The position numbers and the translations under genes were made by a program. DNA of 8,821 bases, taken from NCBI GenBank assembly GCA_030630245.1, contig DAOVNL010000019.1, forward strand, positions 1 to 8,821, given 5' to 3'. The stretch is from Candidatus Omnitrophota bacterium. Lineage in GTDB: Bacteria; Omnitrophota; Gorgyraeia; B26-G9. Of this stretch, positions 1 to 6,388 are shown piece by piece. The number at the start of each line of letters is the position of its first letter. Within the stretch, counting starts at the first letter, position 1. Under the pieces are notes generated by a model. It searched no databases, was not told the DNA's origin, and saw only the letters and a list, made by a program, of their open reading frames with translations.

Positions 1-4
1 AATC

Positions 5-601
5 TTATCTGTATCCGGCAATTAAACGGCTGAACACATATCCGATAAAGCTTCCCAGGAAAAACAGCAAGGTTTGCAAAAAAACCAGCATATAGCCTTG
101 CATAAGACGCATCTTGTACACAGCTTTTACCAAACGTGCTTCCAGGTCCAAAAGCCTGATCATTGCAGCTACAGACAGTGCTATAAAAAAGATATTATCC
201 CACGTTGTGTAAAGTACTATGTGCAGGAATATCAGAAATAGCCATAAGGGAACGGTATACGCATGAGTGCAAAAACTTCCCAGAAAATCAGATGTGATTT
301 TTTTGCTCTTGATCCGCAGTGTCATTGAATACACCCAGTTTAAAAGCCCGCTCACCGCGGAGGTTACGAGTATAAATACGAAAAACACGCTCAAAATCAC
401 CAAAAATACCTGTAAAACAGATATTTTTAATTTAAAATAAGTAAAATTCTTGAGCAGATATATTCCCAGCGAAGAGAAAAGAACCGCCGAAAACAAAAGT
501 GAGTTTAAAGGCTTAAACGCATCTTCATCCTTGACTGCCCGTTTGAAAATTCGATCGGGGAACAGCAGGACTAGAATACCGTTAAAAAATTTTGAATCCA
601 T
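5..601 (-). CDS. Five-span membrane protein, possibly Yip1-like
   Basis: A complete 198-residue integral membrane protein, from ATG at 601 to TAA at 5. I see five hydrophobic segments, at about residues 33-51, 60-90, 115-133, 135-150 and 168-191, separated by short basic loops. The N-terminus carries an FPDRIF motif before the first span. A short proline-containing N-terminal stretch followed by five spans resembles bacterial Yip1-domain proteins, but I see no decisive motif, so the family is tentative. A plausible ribosome site (AGGTAG) lies about eight bases before the start. The gene follows the pilin operon on the same strand after a 143-base gap that contains its own extended -10 promoter, so it is probably transcribed at least partly independently. 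Function is unknown; a membrane-trafficking or protein-assembly role would be speculation. Confidence 0.8.
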   Translation of the reverse strand: MDSKFFNGILVLLFPDRIFKRAVKDEDAFKPLNSLLFSAVLFSSLGIYLLKNFTYFKLKISVLQVFLVILSVFFVFILVTSAVSGLLNWVYSMTLRIKSKKITSDFLGSFCTHAYTVPLWLFLIFLHIVLYTTWDNIFFIALSVAAMIRLLDLEARLVKAVYKMRLMQGYMLVFLQTLLFFLGSFIGYVFSRLIAGYR

Positions 602-683
602 AAAAATCTACCTGTCTTCCTATAATTTAAAAACTATTACTTTTGCAAATTTCGAGGTAATTCTTTGTGTGGAAAGTGGTTAA

Positions 684-692
684 ATTATAACA
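684..692 (-). promoter_or_regulatory. Extended -10 promoter for the five-span membrane protein
   Basis: On the minus strand the sequence reads TGTTATAAT, a perfect -10 hexamer (684-689) with the TG of an extended -10 element (691-692). No convincing -35 hexamer is present 16-18 bases upstream, which extended -10 promoters can tolerate. The predicted transcription start is near 677, leaving a leader of about 75 bases before the ATG at 601. This is a sequence-pattern prediction only. Confidence 0.5.
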
Positions 693-744
693 CAAATAGA
701 CTGGCTAAATCTATAGCAGGTTTAAAACACAGCATCTAAAAAAA

Positions 745-1812
745 TCATTCGAGTTTTCTCCAGGAAATCAATTGAACAATAGAACTAGGATTAATAATAT
801 AGCGGATAGCATTCATATAAGGTTTATGATATCCGATGTCAACACTGCCGTTCAAAGTAACCCCATCACTACCTGACCATACTCCACCTAAAACATTTAA
901 ACCTGTTGCTCCTCCTCCGTTAACTCTAAATTCTCCAGTACTATACACACAACCATCGATAAAGCCAGTTCCGTTAATAACAGTACTGGTTGTAGTAGTA
1001 GGATTTGAAATCACATCACCCGCAACAACCAGGAATCCGCCAATTGTTCCTACATCTCCATTAAGCACTAAATCCGTTTCTATATACACTACGTTAGGAA
1101 TCCAATTGGCTGGATTTGGATCTGAGTTATCAAACCAAAAACTTGTAGGCAATTTGGATATTTTACTGGATAATTCAGCCGCAGTATATACATTATCGCT
1201 GCCATCAGCCTTTATTTGCGTTGCAGCGATTGCTCGCAAAGAGTCATAATCAAGTTTGATCAATGGAGATATACTTGTATCATGGGAGGTTATTCCAGTA
1301 AATTTGGCCGGATTAAGAGTAGTTGGAACTAAGGATCCTGCATAGAGGATATTTCCATTGATTTCAAATGCAACTCCATTTACAGTAGCATTACCTGCCG
1401 TATATATCGCATTATCCCAAAAACTATCCGGTAAATCTTTTTTGGAAATATAAGATTCCAGGTGAATAAGCGACTGGGATTGAGCCTGCTGAGGAACATA
1501 GCCCCAGGACTCCACCTTCCAGCGTTTTCCCATCTCGAGTATTACAACAGTATAGGAATACTCACCTTGTTTAATATTATTATCATCTGTCAAGGCTATA
1601 TTACTTGCAGCTGTAATACTAAATGGTAATTCTGAAATCGCTTTATCTAATCCTGCCTCAGCGCAATGTAGTGCAATTATATTCTGCTTATAGCGTATTG
1701 CATTTTTTGCATCCCAGACATTGCGGAATAAAAATGCTCCGAGTAAAACACTTACAACCGCTATAATCATAAACACAGCAATCAGTAAAATTCCTTTATT
1801 ATTTTTCAGCAT
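745..1812 (-). CDS. PilX/GspK-like minor pilin with a long C-terminal domain
   Basis: A 355-residue protein with a type IV pilin-like N-terminus: a short basic leader MLKNNKG, a hydrophobic helix at about residues 8-29, and then the AEAGLDKA motif at 51-58, which is characteristic of PilX N-terminal domains. As in GspK/PilX-type minor pilins there is no Glu at position +5 after the Gly. Residues 135-330 are rich in Gly, Asn, Thr and Val with repeated short NG turns (NGVAFEINGN, LNGDVGTIGG, RVNGGGATG, LNGSVDIG), which suggests a beta-rich, perhaps beta-solenoid, outer domain. I chose the ATG at 1812 rather than the GTG at 1815 because the AGGAGGT ribosome site is five bases from the ATG and only two from the GTG. 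It is the third gene of the riboswitch-led pilin operon, 19 bases after its neighbour. The TGA stop is followed closely by an in-frame TAG. Confidence 0.85.
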   Translation of the reverse strand: MLKNNKGILLIAVFMIIAVVSVLLGAFLFRNVWDAKNAIRYKQNIIALHCAEAGLDKAISELPFSITAASNIALTDDNNIKQGEYSYTVVILEMGKRWKVESWGYVPQQAQSQSLIHLESYISKKDLPDSFWDNAIYTAGNATVNGVAFEINGNILYAGSLVPTTLNPAKFTGITSHDTSISPLIKLDYDSLRAIAATQIKADGSDNVYTAAELSSKISKLPTSFWFDNSDPNPANWIPNVVYIETDLVLNGDVGTIGGFLVVAGDVISNPTTTTSTVINGTGFIDGCVYSTGEFRVNGGGATGLNVLGGVWSGSDGVTLNGSVDIGYHKPYMNAIRYIINPSSIVQLISWRKLE

Positions 1813-1831
1813 CACTTACCTCCTCTTTGTT

Positions 1832-2653
1832 TTAAGGCTGCCGGAATTTAACGTTATTACGCAACGTCATTTTTAATATTCTTCCTTTCTGCCTTAAGGC
1901 CGAAACTTCTTTTGTGAAAAATAATGATAGATTAATGCTCCCTACATTCTTTATTACATTTAACCCGAGGTTTAAGACACCATCCTCATTATCAACAGGC
2001 AAATTAGTATCCCCGTCGTTTTCATTCACATCAAGCGAATTATTATTATTGGTATCCTCATTGCCAAGGTAATTAGCCAGCACTTCTCCTAACGCTCTGG
2101 ATATATTAACAGTGGTTCCATCTGCCTGCTGAAAATTCAGGTAAGTTGATGTAGCTGAAATAAAAGTGAGGGGGAAAACATTTGGCTGAGCATAATGCGT
2201 AATAGTTGATCCATAGTTGACATAGCGCCGCAATTGTCTCAAGCCGTCAGGCGTTTGAAACGGACAATAAACAATCACTGAACGCCAGCTTACTACATTA
2301 TTTACATCAAGGTGCATATAACTGTTGTTGGGACTACCATCTTCTCCCGGTTGAGAATAATTTCCTCTAGAAGACGCCATCCAAATTCCTTGTGTATATT
2401 CACCAGTAGCCGGATCAATAAAAGTAAACCCCTCTGTCCACCCGCTAGAACCTTCCATTAATTCTTTGCGCATTTCGTCCATAGCTTTTCTGGCATCGAC
2501 ATATAAATCAGATTTTACCTGTGAAATCAGCCATGCTCCTTTAGAAGAAGAAAAAACAGCCATAAGAGTCAATAACATAAATACCGATATTAAAGAAACA
2601 ACCATTATTTCCAGCAGCAAAATTCCCTTATTATTTAAAATGAATTTTTTCAT
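1832..2653 (-). CDS. Prepilin-type protein (PilW/GspJ-like) with EF-hand-like loop
   Basis: A 273-residue type IV prepilin-like protein. The leader MKKFILNNKG is followed by ILLLEIMVVS, with the prepilin-peptidase Gly at residue 10 and Glu at +5 (residue 15). The hydrophobic helix spans about 11-34. Size and operon position between a small prepilin and a PilX-like gene suggest a PilW/GspJ-like minor pilin, but that assignment rests mainly on context. Residues 200-211 (DTNNNNSLDVNE) match the spacing of an EF-hand calcium loop, with acidic or amide ligands at positions 1, 3, 5, 9 and 12, and a second degenerate Asp/Asn-rich stretch follows at 212-225. The frame is open back to 2701, but that would overlap the upstream gene. 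The ATG at 2653 gives a proper leader peptide, an AGGGG ribosome site seven bases away and a 10-base gap, so I take it as the start. Confidence 0.88.
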   Translation of the reverse strand: MKKFILNNKGILLLEIMVVSLISVFMLLTLMAVFSSSKGAWLISQVKSDLYVDARKAMDEMRKELMEGSSGWTEGFTFIDPATGEYTQGIWMASSRGNYSQPGEDGSPNNSYMHLDVNNVVSWRSVIVYCPFQTPDGLRQLRRYVNYGSTITHYAQPNVFPLTFISATSTYLNFQQADGTTVNISRALGEVLANYLGNEDTNNNNSLDVNENDGDTNLPVDNEDGVLNLGLNVIKNVGSINLSLFFTKEVSALRQKGRILKMTLRNNVKFRQP

Positions 2654-2663
2654 TTTCTTTCCC

Positions 2664-3053
2664 CTATTTCTTAGTAAGTAATGTAACCAGCTTTTCTGCA
2701 AACACTCTGCCTCCTTGCCCTTGCCATGTTACAGTAATAAATAGCTTGATCGGATCAGCTGATAAATCTTCATATGCTACTATTACCGATTCGCTTTCCA
2801 GATTATTAAATCCCGGCACAACTACCCCGTCAGGATATATTGCGGTAAGATTAGCTGCACTAATCGGGTCAATATTGCGCATATTTTCAATAACAGAACC
2901 GGCATCATTTAAAGCAATCACAGATCCTCTTAATTGTTCCATTAGCGCAAAACCCGCATGTAAAACATAAAAACATCCTATGATAACAACTGAAAGAAGC
3001 AGGCAAACGATCAAAATTTCAACCAAACTAAATCCACGACTATTTTTTTTCAT
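2664..3053 (-). CDS. Small prepilin-type protein (PilV/GspI-like)
   Basis: A 129-residue protein with a textbook prepilin leader: MKKNSRG, then FSLVEILIV, so the prepilin peptidase would cut after Gly7, followed by N-methylation of Phe8. Glu12 is the conserved +5 residue. The hydrophobic helix covers about residues 8-30. The C-terminal stretch ITVTWQGQGG followed by a Leu/Thr-rich strand resembles the end of PilV/GspI-type minor pseudopilins. It is the first gene of the operon. The ATG at 3053 has an AGGGG ribosome site seven bases upstream. Its mRNA leader is about 325 bases long and contains the c-di-GMP riboswitch, a terminator and GC-rich palindromes, so expression is probably controlled by premature termination. 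The exact role (priming pili, type II secretion-like complex or DNA uptake) cannot be told from the sequence. Confidence 0.88.
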   Translation of the reverse strand: MKKNSRGFSLVEILIVCLLLSVVIIGCFYVLHAGFALMEQLRGSVIALNDAGSVIENMRNIDPISAANLTAIYPDGVVVPGFNNLESESVIVAYEDLSADPIKLFITVTWQGQGGRVFAEKLVTLLTKK

Positions 3054-3080
3054 ATCTTTTCCCCTGTTTTAAATCAACTA

Positions 3081-3146
3081 CCCCGCAGCAAGCTACGGGG
3101 TATCGAAGGTTTATCCCGCATAACTTTTGCGCAGCAAGCTGCGGGG
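3081..3146. repeat. Pair of GC-rich palindromic repeats
   Basis: Two near-identical 16-base units, GCAGCAAGCTACGGGG at 3085-3100 and GCAGCAAGCTGCGGGG at 3131-3146, differ at one position and lie 46 bases apart. Each contributes to a hairpin. The first pairs CCCCG at 3081-3085 with CGGGG at 3096-3100 plus AGC/GCT. The second pairs CCCGCA at 3115-3120 with TGCGGG at 3140-3145. They stand out in an AT-rich context and look like REP-type dispersed palindromes inserted in the pilin leader. A role in mRNA folding is possible. Confidence 0.6.
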
Positions 3147-3158
3147 AATTAAACCCAA

Positions 3159-3190
3159 GACCCTTCGACTCCCTTCGGTCGCTCAGGGTC
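3159..3190. repeat. REP-like imperfect palindrome
   Basis: A 32-base imperfect palindrome with outer arms GACCCT (3159-3164) and AGGGTC (3185-3190) and inner arms CGAC (3166-3169) and GTCG (3178-3181). Sequences of this TTCGACT/GCTCAGG type are, from memory, common as dispersed palindromes in many bacterial genomes. It lies between the riboswitch terminator and the first pilin gene. Its CCTTCGA (3162-3168) is also complementary to TCGAAGG at 3103-3109, so a larger fold enclosing part of the neighbouring repeats is possible. Confidence 0.55.
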
Positions 3191-3198
3191 AATGAATT

Positions 3199-3229
3199 AA
3201 AAACCCCATAGCAACAGCTGCCATGGGGT
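3199..3229 (-). terminator. Intrinsic terminator after the c-di-GMP riboswitch
   Basis: On the minus strand a 10-bp stem (CCCCATGGCA paired with TGCTATGGGG, one G-T wobble) encloses the five-base loop GCTGT and is followed by TTTTT. It lies 25 bases after the aptamer and 146 bases before the first pilin ATG, the usual place for a riboswitch expression platform. The 3' arm repeats nine bases of the aptamer (TTGCTATGG at 3286-3278), so the aptamer can capture the terminator's 5' arm as an alternative antiterminator. This points to control by premature termination. Confidence 0.85.
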
Positions 3230-3254
3230 AAGGCGTTAAACAGAGCACAACCTT

Positions 3255-3364
3255 ACTCTATGTTCGGCAACTGACTGCCATAGCAAAATTCTGCATTTTT
3301 TGCCTTAGGCTCTTGAGCTTTGCGTCCCTGGCTTTGGCCAGGTTTGCTATTATCGCTACAGAGT
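3255..3364 (-). promoter_or_regulatory. Cyclic di-GMP class I (GEMM-I) riboswitch aptamer
   Basis: Reading the minus strand from 3364, the GEMM-I conserved blocks appear in order. GCAAACC (3347-3341) is followed by a hairpin CCTGGC-CAAA-GCCAGG, then GGGACGCAAAGC (3328-3317), GCCTAAGG (3310-3303), and ATGGCAG with GTTGCCGAA (3280-3263). The ends ACTCT (3364-3360) and AGAGT (3259-3255) close helix P1. Compared from memory with the Vibrio Vc2 aptamer, the ligand-contacting G (3347), A (3320) and C (3267) are all kept. The G at the first of these fits c-di-GMP rather than the A found in cGAMP-sensing variants. The first hairpin loop is CAAA instead of the usual GNRA. The aptamer begins about 15 bases after a predicted transcription start and is followed by an intrinsic terminator, so it should control the downstream prepilin genes. 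ON or OFF behaviour is not certain; I favour OFF. Confidence 0.93.
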
Positions 3365-3386
3365 ATATGTTTTTTCTCTAATAATA

Positions 3387-3415
3387 AGTATACCACACAA
3401 ACAAATTGCCTACAA
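3387..3415 (-). promoter_or_regulatory. Promoter of the riboswitch-pilin operon
   Basis: The -10 is TATACT (3387-3392), preceded by TGG so that it forms an extended -10 (TGn). The -35 is TTGTAG (3410-3415), with a spacer of exactly 17 bases (3393-3409). The -35 matches consensus at three of six positions, the -10 at five of six. The predicted start is near 3379, so the RNA would begin AGAGAAAAAAC and enter the aptamer about 15 bases later. The tight placement before the riboswitch supports it. Confidence 0.7.
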
Positions 3416-3465
3416 ACTCTGCACAATTAAGCGGGCAATTCTGCTGTTTAATTTATTGATGTGAC

Positions 3466-3556
3466 ATTTTTAACTTATTACTTTTAACTTTTTACTTTTT
3501 AATGTTGGCATCAGCCGCCATATATACAAGTCGGCGTTTCGCACAGCCGTTTTCGC
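3466..3556. repeat. Heptamer tandem repeat and adjoining GC-rich direct repeat
   Basis: From 3466 to 3500 five consecutive 7-base units occur: ATTTTTA, ACTTATT, ACTTTTA, ACTTTTT and ACTTTTT. After a short spacer, two similar GC-rich units follow, GGCGTTTCGC (3533-3542) and GCCGTTTTCGC (3546-3556). No reading frame explains this stretch. It occupies the gap between the end of the DUF481 gene and the pilin operon promoter. It may be a small dispersed repeat, and the heptamer may be length-variable. Confidence 0.5.
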
Positions 3557-3629
3557 GCGCAATAATCCTATTTGCTTTTTGCGCCTGTTGAGACAAAACC
3601 GATAGATATCTTTTTAGTCATTTTATTCT

Positions 3630-4361
3630 TTAAAACCCGTAAACAAGAGATAGTATCAGTTGTGTGTCATTTTTCTTCGCATCGCCTAAGGGATCGGTAT
3701 TGAACTCATCGATAAAGCTAACCCGCAAAGAAAACGCGTCGCTCAAGGGATTAGTAAATCTGGCCTCTGAGCGGACACGGTATTTTTTAACATCTTCTAA
3801 ATTAGGATAGATTATCAGCTCCTCAGATAGCTTTGCCTTATCAAAAATACTCTTTTGGCAGAAAAAACGCGGGATAAGCACAACGTTATCATCATCAGAA
3901 CCGTTAGTATATTTGACATACTCATGACCAACACCGATTTCACCCGAGAACATCCAGTTTTCTTCTCGAGCTATCCAGTAACCGGCACCAAGAGACGGGA
4001 CATAGCGGTAATCAATGCCCGCAAAACGGTCATGTTCTGCTTCGACTTTTCCGAATCCGAAACAGTTAGTCTCATCAAGCTCAGGTGCATACCGCACAGA
4101 ACCGTTATACTTTTGTCCATCCATTTTTTTGTTAACCGATGAATATAATACCCCGGCTTTGATATTCAGGTCAGAATAATCTGTCTTTCCGATACCTTCA
4201 TAGTTGGAAAGCAATTCAGCACTTTGAATATTCCCGGTTTTTTGTGTATAACCAAGAGATATTTCCTGTTTCCAGAGGTTATCCTTATCTGCCGCGTGCA
4301 CAAAGGATGTTATTGAACATATGCCAAACACAAAAAATAAAATATACGCTGTTTTTTTCAT
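3630..4361 (-). CDS. DUF481-family outer-membrane beta-barrel protein
   Basis: A 243-residue exported protein. Residues 1-23 form a signal peptide (MKKT start, hydrophobic core, VHA cleavage site before ADKDN). The mature part starts with EISLGYTQKTGN, the typical first strand of DUF481 (YdiY-like) proteins, continues as alternating amphipathic strands with aromatic residues, and ends in LILSLVYGF. The final Phe on a beta strand is the usual Bam-recognition signal of outer-membrane barrels. Length fits the family. Function is unknown; the family is usually described as putative salt-induced outer-membrane proteins. The ATG at 4361 has a close GAGGAG ribosome site. The 201 bases upstream hold no gene and only a weak promoter candidate (TTTACA, 16 bases, TAAATA, near 4390-4417). 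It appears to be a single-gene unit with no clear terminator after it. Confidence 0.85.
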   Translation of the reverse strand: MKKTAYILFFVFGICSITSFVHAADKDNLWKQEISLGYTQKTGNIQSAELLSNYEGIGKTDYSDLNIKAGVLYSSVNKKMDGQKYNGSVRYAPELDETNCFGFGKVEAEHDRFAGIDYRYVPSLGAGYWIAREENWMFSGEIGVGHEYVKYTNGSDDDNVVLIPRFFCQKSIFDKAKLSEELIIYPNLEDVKKYRVRSEARFTNPLSDAFSLRVSFIDEFNTDPLGDAKKNDTQLILSLVYGF

Positions 4362-4562
4362 TGTCTCCTCATTCTACCTTTAAAGTTTCTGATTATTTAC
4401 CGAATTTCTGTTCATTGTAAATATGCGCATCGTGCTGCGGGAACAGACAGGAATTTTTTTCATGATATCTTGTATTTGAATAGATTACGAAAACAGGATT
4501 CAAGGTTATTCACAGCAACCCTCTCGCTCTAAACATAACACAAAAACTTCCTATTTTCTTCT

Positions 4563-5384
4563 TTAAAATGGCAGCAGCTTATTAAGCTTATCTGCGGTAT
4601 TCTTGATCGTATCCATAGCTGTCTCCCCTGCATCTTTTCCCATGTCCGGGGTATTGCCTGCTAATCCGGAAATAATTTTCCCCGCATCCTTAACGCTCCC
4701 CTTAAGCCCCTCAGCAAGCAGGCCCAAATCGTAATTCATTAAACTCGATATGGTAGTATTAGCCAGCGCTTTACCGACAATAATATTTACCAGCGCTTTA
4801 GGATCGGTTATGTTTTCATATGTTGCATCGACATTCACATTGAATTCCTTGACCGCTGGGGGGTCTCCTTTACTGTAATCCTTGTAGTAAACCTTATCTA
4901 TTTTTAACTTCAAAAGATCGATTTTTATCTGCGGCAGCGCTGCTTTAGATTTCTTTTGCGCAGCTTCCTTTTTTTCTTCCTCCCCTTCCTTAGCTTCCTT
5001 TGCCGCTCCAATAGATGTAAGCGAATCAAGATTTAATTTCCCGTCCTTGTTTTTAGCCACAACAAATTCTTTAAGATGCAGGCGAACTTCTTTTAAGTGT
5101 ACTTTTTTCTTCAAGAAAGCCCCCAGCCGGTAATTAACATACACTTCCGGCATATCAACCATGATCGGGTCTTCAAACCCCTTAGGGTTATAAAGCTTTA
5201 GCTCATCAATACTTATGAGCGTGCTAATGAGACCGATCTTCATCTTTTTAATGCTCAGGCTTAAGCCTGTCACTGCTTTAACCCCTGAGGTAAGCGCTGC
5301 TTTTACAATTACATTTTTCCCCGCAATAATTAGCAGAACAAAAATCAAAAAACCAATTACTATCAGACGAATTTTTTTCATCAT
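4563..5384 (-). CDS. AsmA-like membrane-anchored protein
   Basis: A 273-residue protein with one N-terminal membrane segment (about residues 5-22) and a long extracytoplasmic part. Residues 40-125 carry the pattern of AsmA/DUF748-type proteins: a strand with IDELKLYNPKGF, a VDMPEVYVNY segment, LKKKVHLKEVRL, then a DGKLNLDSL motif. Residues 126-148 are a highly charged Lys/Glu/Ala linker. A second beta-rich block at 150-190 (PQIKIDLLKL, VYYKDY) and a Gly/Ala helical tail follow. AsmA-like proteins are linked to outer-membrane biogenesis and lipid transfer; this one is short compared with full AsmA, so its role is uncertain. An AGGAGG ribosome site lies five bases before the first of two adjacent ATG codons. 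It sits 48 bases after the FAH-family gene and is probably cotranscribed with it. Confidence 0.75.
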   Translation of the reverse strand: MMKKIRLIVIGFLIFVLLIIAGKNVIVKAALTSGVKAVTGLSLSIKKMKIGLISTLISIDELKLYNPKGFEDPIMVDMPEVYVNYRLGAFLKKKVHLKEVRLHLKEFVVAKNKDGKLNLDSLTSIGAAKEAKEGEEEKKEAAQKKSKAALPQIKIDLLKLKIDKVYYKDYSKGDPPAVKEFNVNVDATYENITDPKALVNIIVGKALANTTISSLMNYDLGLLAEGLKGSVKDAGKIISGLAGNTPDMGKDAGETAMDTIKNTADKLNKLLPF

Positions 5385-5432
5385 GGCACCCTCCTTTTTT
5401 CATAACTCGTATTGCACCATTAAACAATTTTT

Positions 5433-6194
5433 TTATTTCATAAACACAACCTGATTTTTCAAACATCCAATGCCAGAAATTTCTATTTCAATTGTATCCC
5501 CAGGTTTCATCTTCCCTACTCCCTTAGGCGTTCCGGTAGAGATCACATCTCCGGGCAGTAAAGTCATAATGCGGGAAACAAAAGCCAACAGATAATAAAC
5601 CGGGAAAATAAAATCAGATGTCAATGAGTTCTGCCTGAGCATCCCATTAAGATAGGAGCGAATAGCCAGGTTTCCCGGCTGTATTTCCGTTTCTATGTGC
5701 GGGCCGAGCGGACAAAAAGTATCAAAGGATTTTGCCCTTGTCCACTGCCCGTCTTTTTTCTGTAGATCACGGGCAGTAATATCATTACAGCAGGTATAAC
5801 CCAATATGTATTCCTTGGCTTTCTTCTCGGGTATATTGCGCGCAGTCTTTTTTATAATAAAAGCAAGCTCAGCCTCATAATCCAAACGCTTAATTCCGCG
5901 CGGATAGATTATGTTTTGATCCGGGCCAACCACAGAAGTCGGCGGTTTTAAAAACAAGACCGGTTCTTTTGGGATTTTCAAACCCAACTCTTTCGCATGC
6001 TCTTTATAATTAAGCCCGGCCATGATAATTTTACTCGGGATTGCCGGAGCAAGTAATTTCGCCTTCTTCCGGGCAATTATCTGCCCGCTGTATTTAATTC
6101 TTTCAAACGGCGTGCTATTAAGCAAATAAACAGATTCATTTTTTATCACGCCCCATTGCGGTTTTCCTTTATAATAAACTCTTACTATGCGCAT
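5433..6194 (-). CDS. Fumarylacetoacetate hydrolase (FAH) family enzyme
   Basis: A 253-residue member of the FAH superfamily, which acts on acylpyruvates, oxaloacetate and 2-hydroxy-dienoates using a divalent metal. The N-terminal small domain (1-50) precedes the catalytic fold. Visible motifs are GLNYKEHAKELG (60-71) with the His66/Glu69 dyad, DYEAEL (105-110) giving metal ligands Glu107 and Glu109, CCNDITARD (135-143) giving Asp138, RAKSFDTFCPLGP (153-165) with Lys155, and STGTPKGVG (219-227). All key residues are present, so it should be active. Substrate cannot be read from sequence; acylpyruvate hydrolase or oxaloacetate tautomerase/decarboxylase activity are the likely options. The ATG at 6194 has an AAGGAT site about six bases upstream. 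It precedes the AsmA-like gene. A TATAAT at 6305-6310, without a good -35, could be its promoter. Confidence 0.9.
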   Translation of the reverse strand: MRIVRVYYKGKPQWGVIKNESVYLLNSTPFERIKYSGQIIARKKAKLLAPAIPSKIIMAGLNYKEHAKELGLKIPKEPVLFLKPPTSVVGPDQNIIYPRGIKRLDYEAELAFIIKKTARNIPEKKAKEYILGYTCCNDITARDLQKKDGQWTRAKSFDTFCPLGPHIETEIQPGNLAIRSYLNGMLRQNSLTSDFIFPVYYLLAFVSRIMTLLPGDVISTGTPKGVGKMKPGDTIEIEISGIGCLKNQVVFMK

Positions 6195-6333
6195 CAGATA
6201 TCCTTTGTGCGGGTTTTATTTTAAAAAATTCTTTTAAGAATACACTACCTCTTTATTTTTGTAAGAACTGACTTCTTTTGTTTTTCAATAAGCTGCTTCA
6301 CATTATTATAATGGGAACTGTAATATGCACGTG

Positions 6334-6365
6334 AAAACCGCCCTGTATTTAAAGACAGGGCGGTT
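6334..6365 (-). terminator. Intrinsic terminator of the PilZ-cyclophilin operon
   Basis: An 11-bp perfect stem (AACCGCCCTGT at 6336-6346 with ACAGGGCGGTT at 6355-6365) around an eight-base loop. On the minus strand the stem runs into TTTT (6337-6334), while no T run follows on the plus strand, so it ends transcription from the cyclophilin gene, whose stop is 23 bases upstream. Confidence 0.85.
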
Positions 6366-6388
6366 AATATGCTTTTTAGACAATATCC

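Noticed and set aside
836..1249. Plus-strand open frame over the PilX-like gene
   Set aside because: Pro/Thr-rich translation antisense to the Gly/Asn-rich domain, with no convincing ribosome site and no family resemblance.
2654..2701. Longer N-terminus for the second prepilin
   Set aside because: It would overlap the upstream gene and place 16 extra residues before the prepilin leader; the ATG at 2653 has a ribosome site and the usual leader length.
3081..3190. CRISPR array
   Set aside because: Only two similar GC-rich units and one different palindrome, without regular spacers and with no cas genes nearby.
3255..3364. cGAMP-specific (GEMM-Ib) riboswitch
   Set aside because: The base matching position 20 of Vc2 is G (3347 on the minus strand), which fits c-di-GMP; cGAMP-sensing variants carry A there. 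The alignment was made by eye from memory.
3556..3590. GCGCAA/TTGCGC hairpin after the DUF481 gene as a terminator
   Set aside because: Only six base pairs around a 16-base loop and no T tract in the right place.
5278..5466. Minus-strand 62-codon frame bridging the FAH and AsmA-like genes
   Set aside because: It overlaps the end of one gene and the start of the next in another frame, and its product looks like a shifted reading of both.
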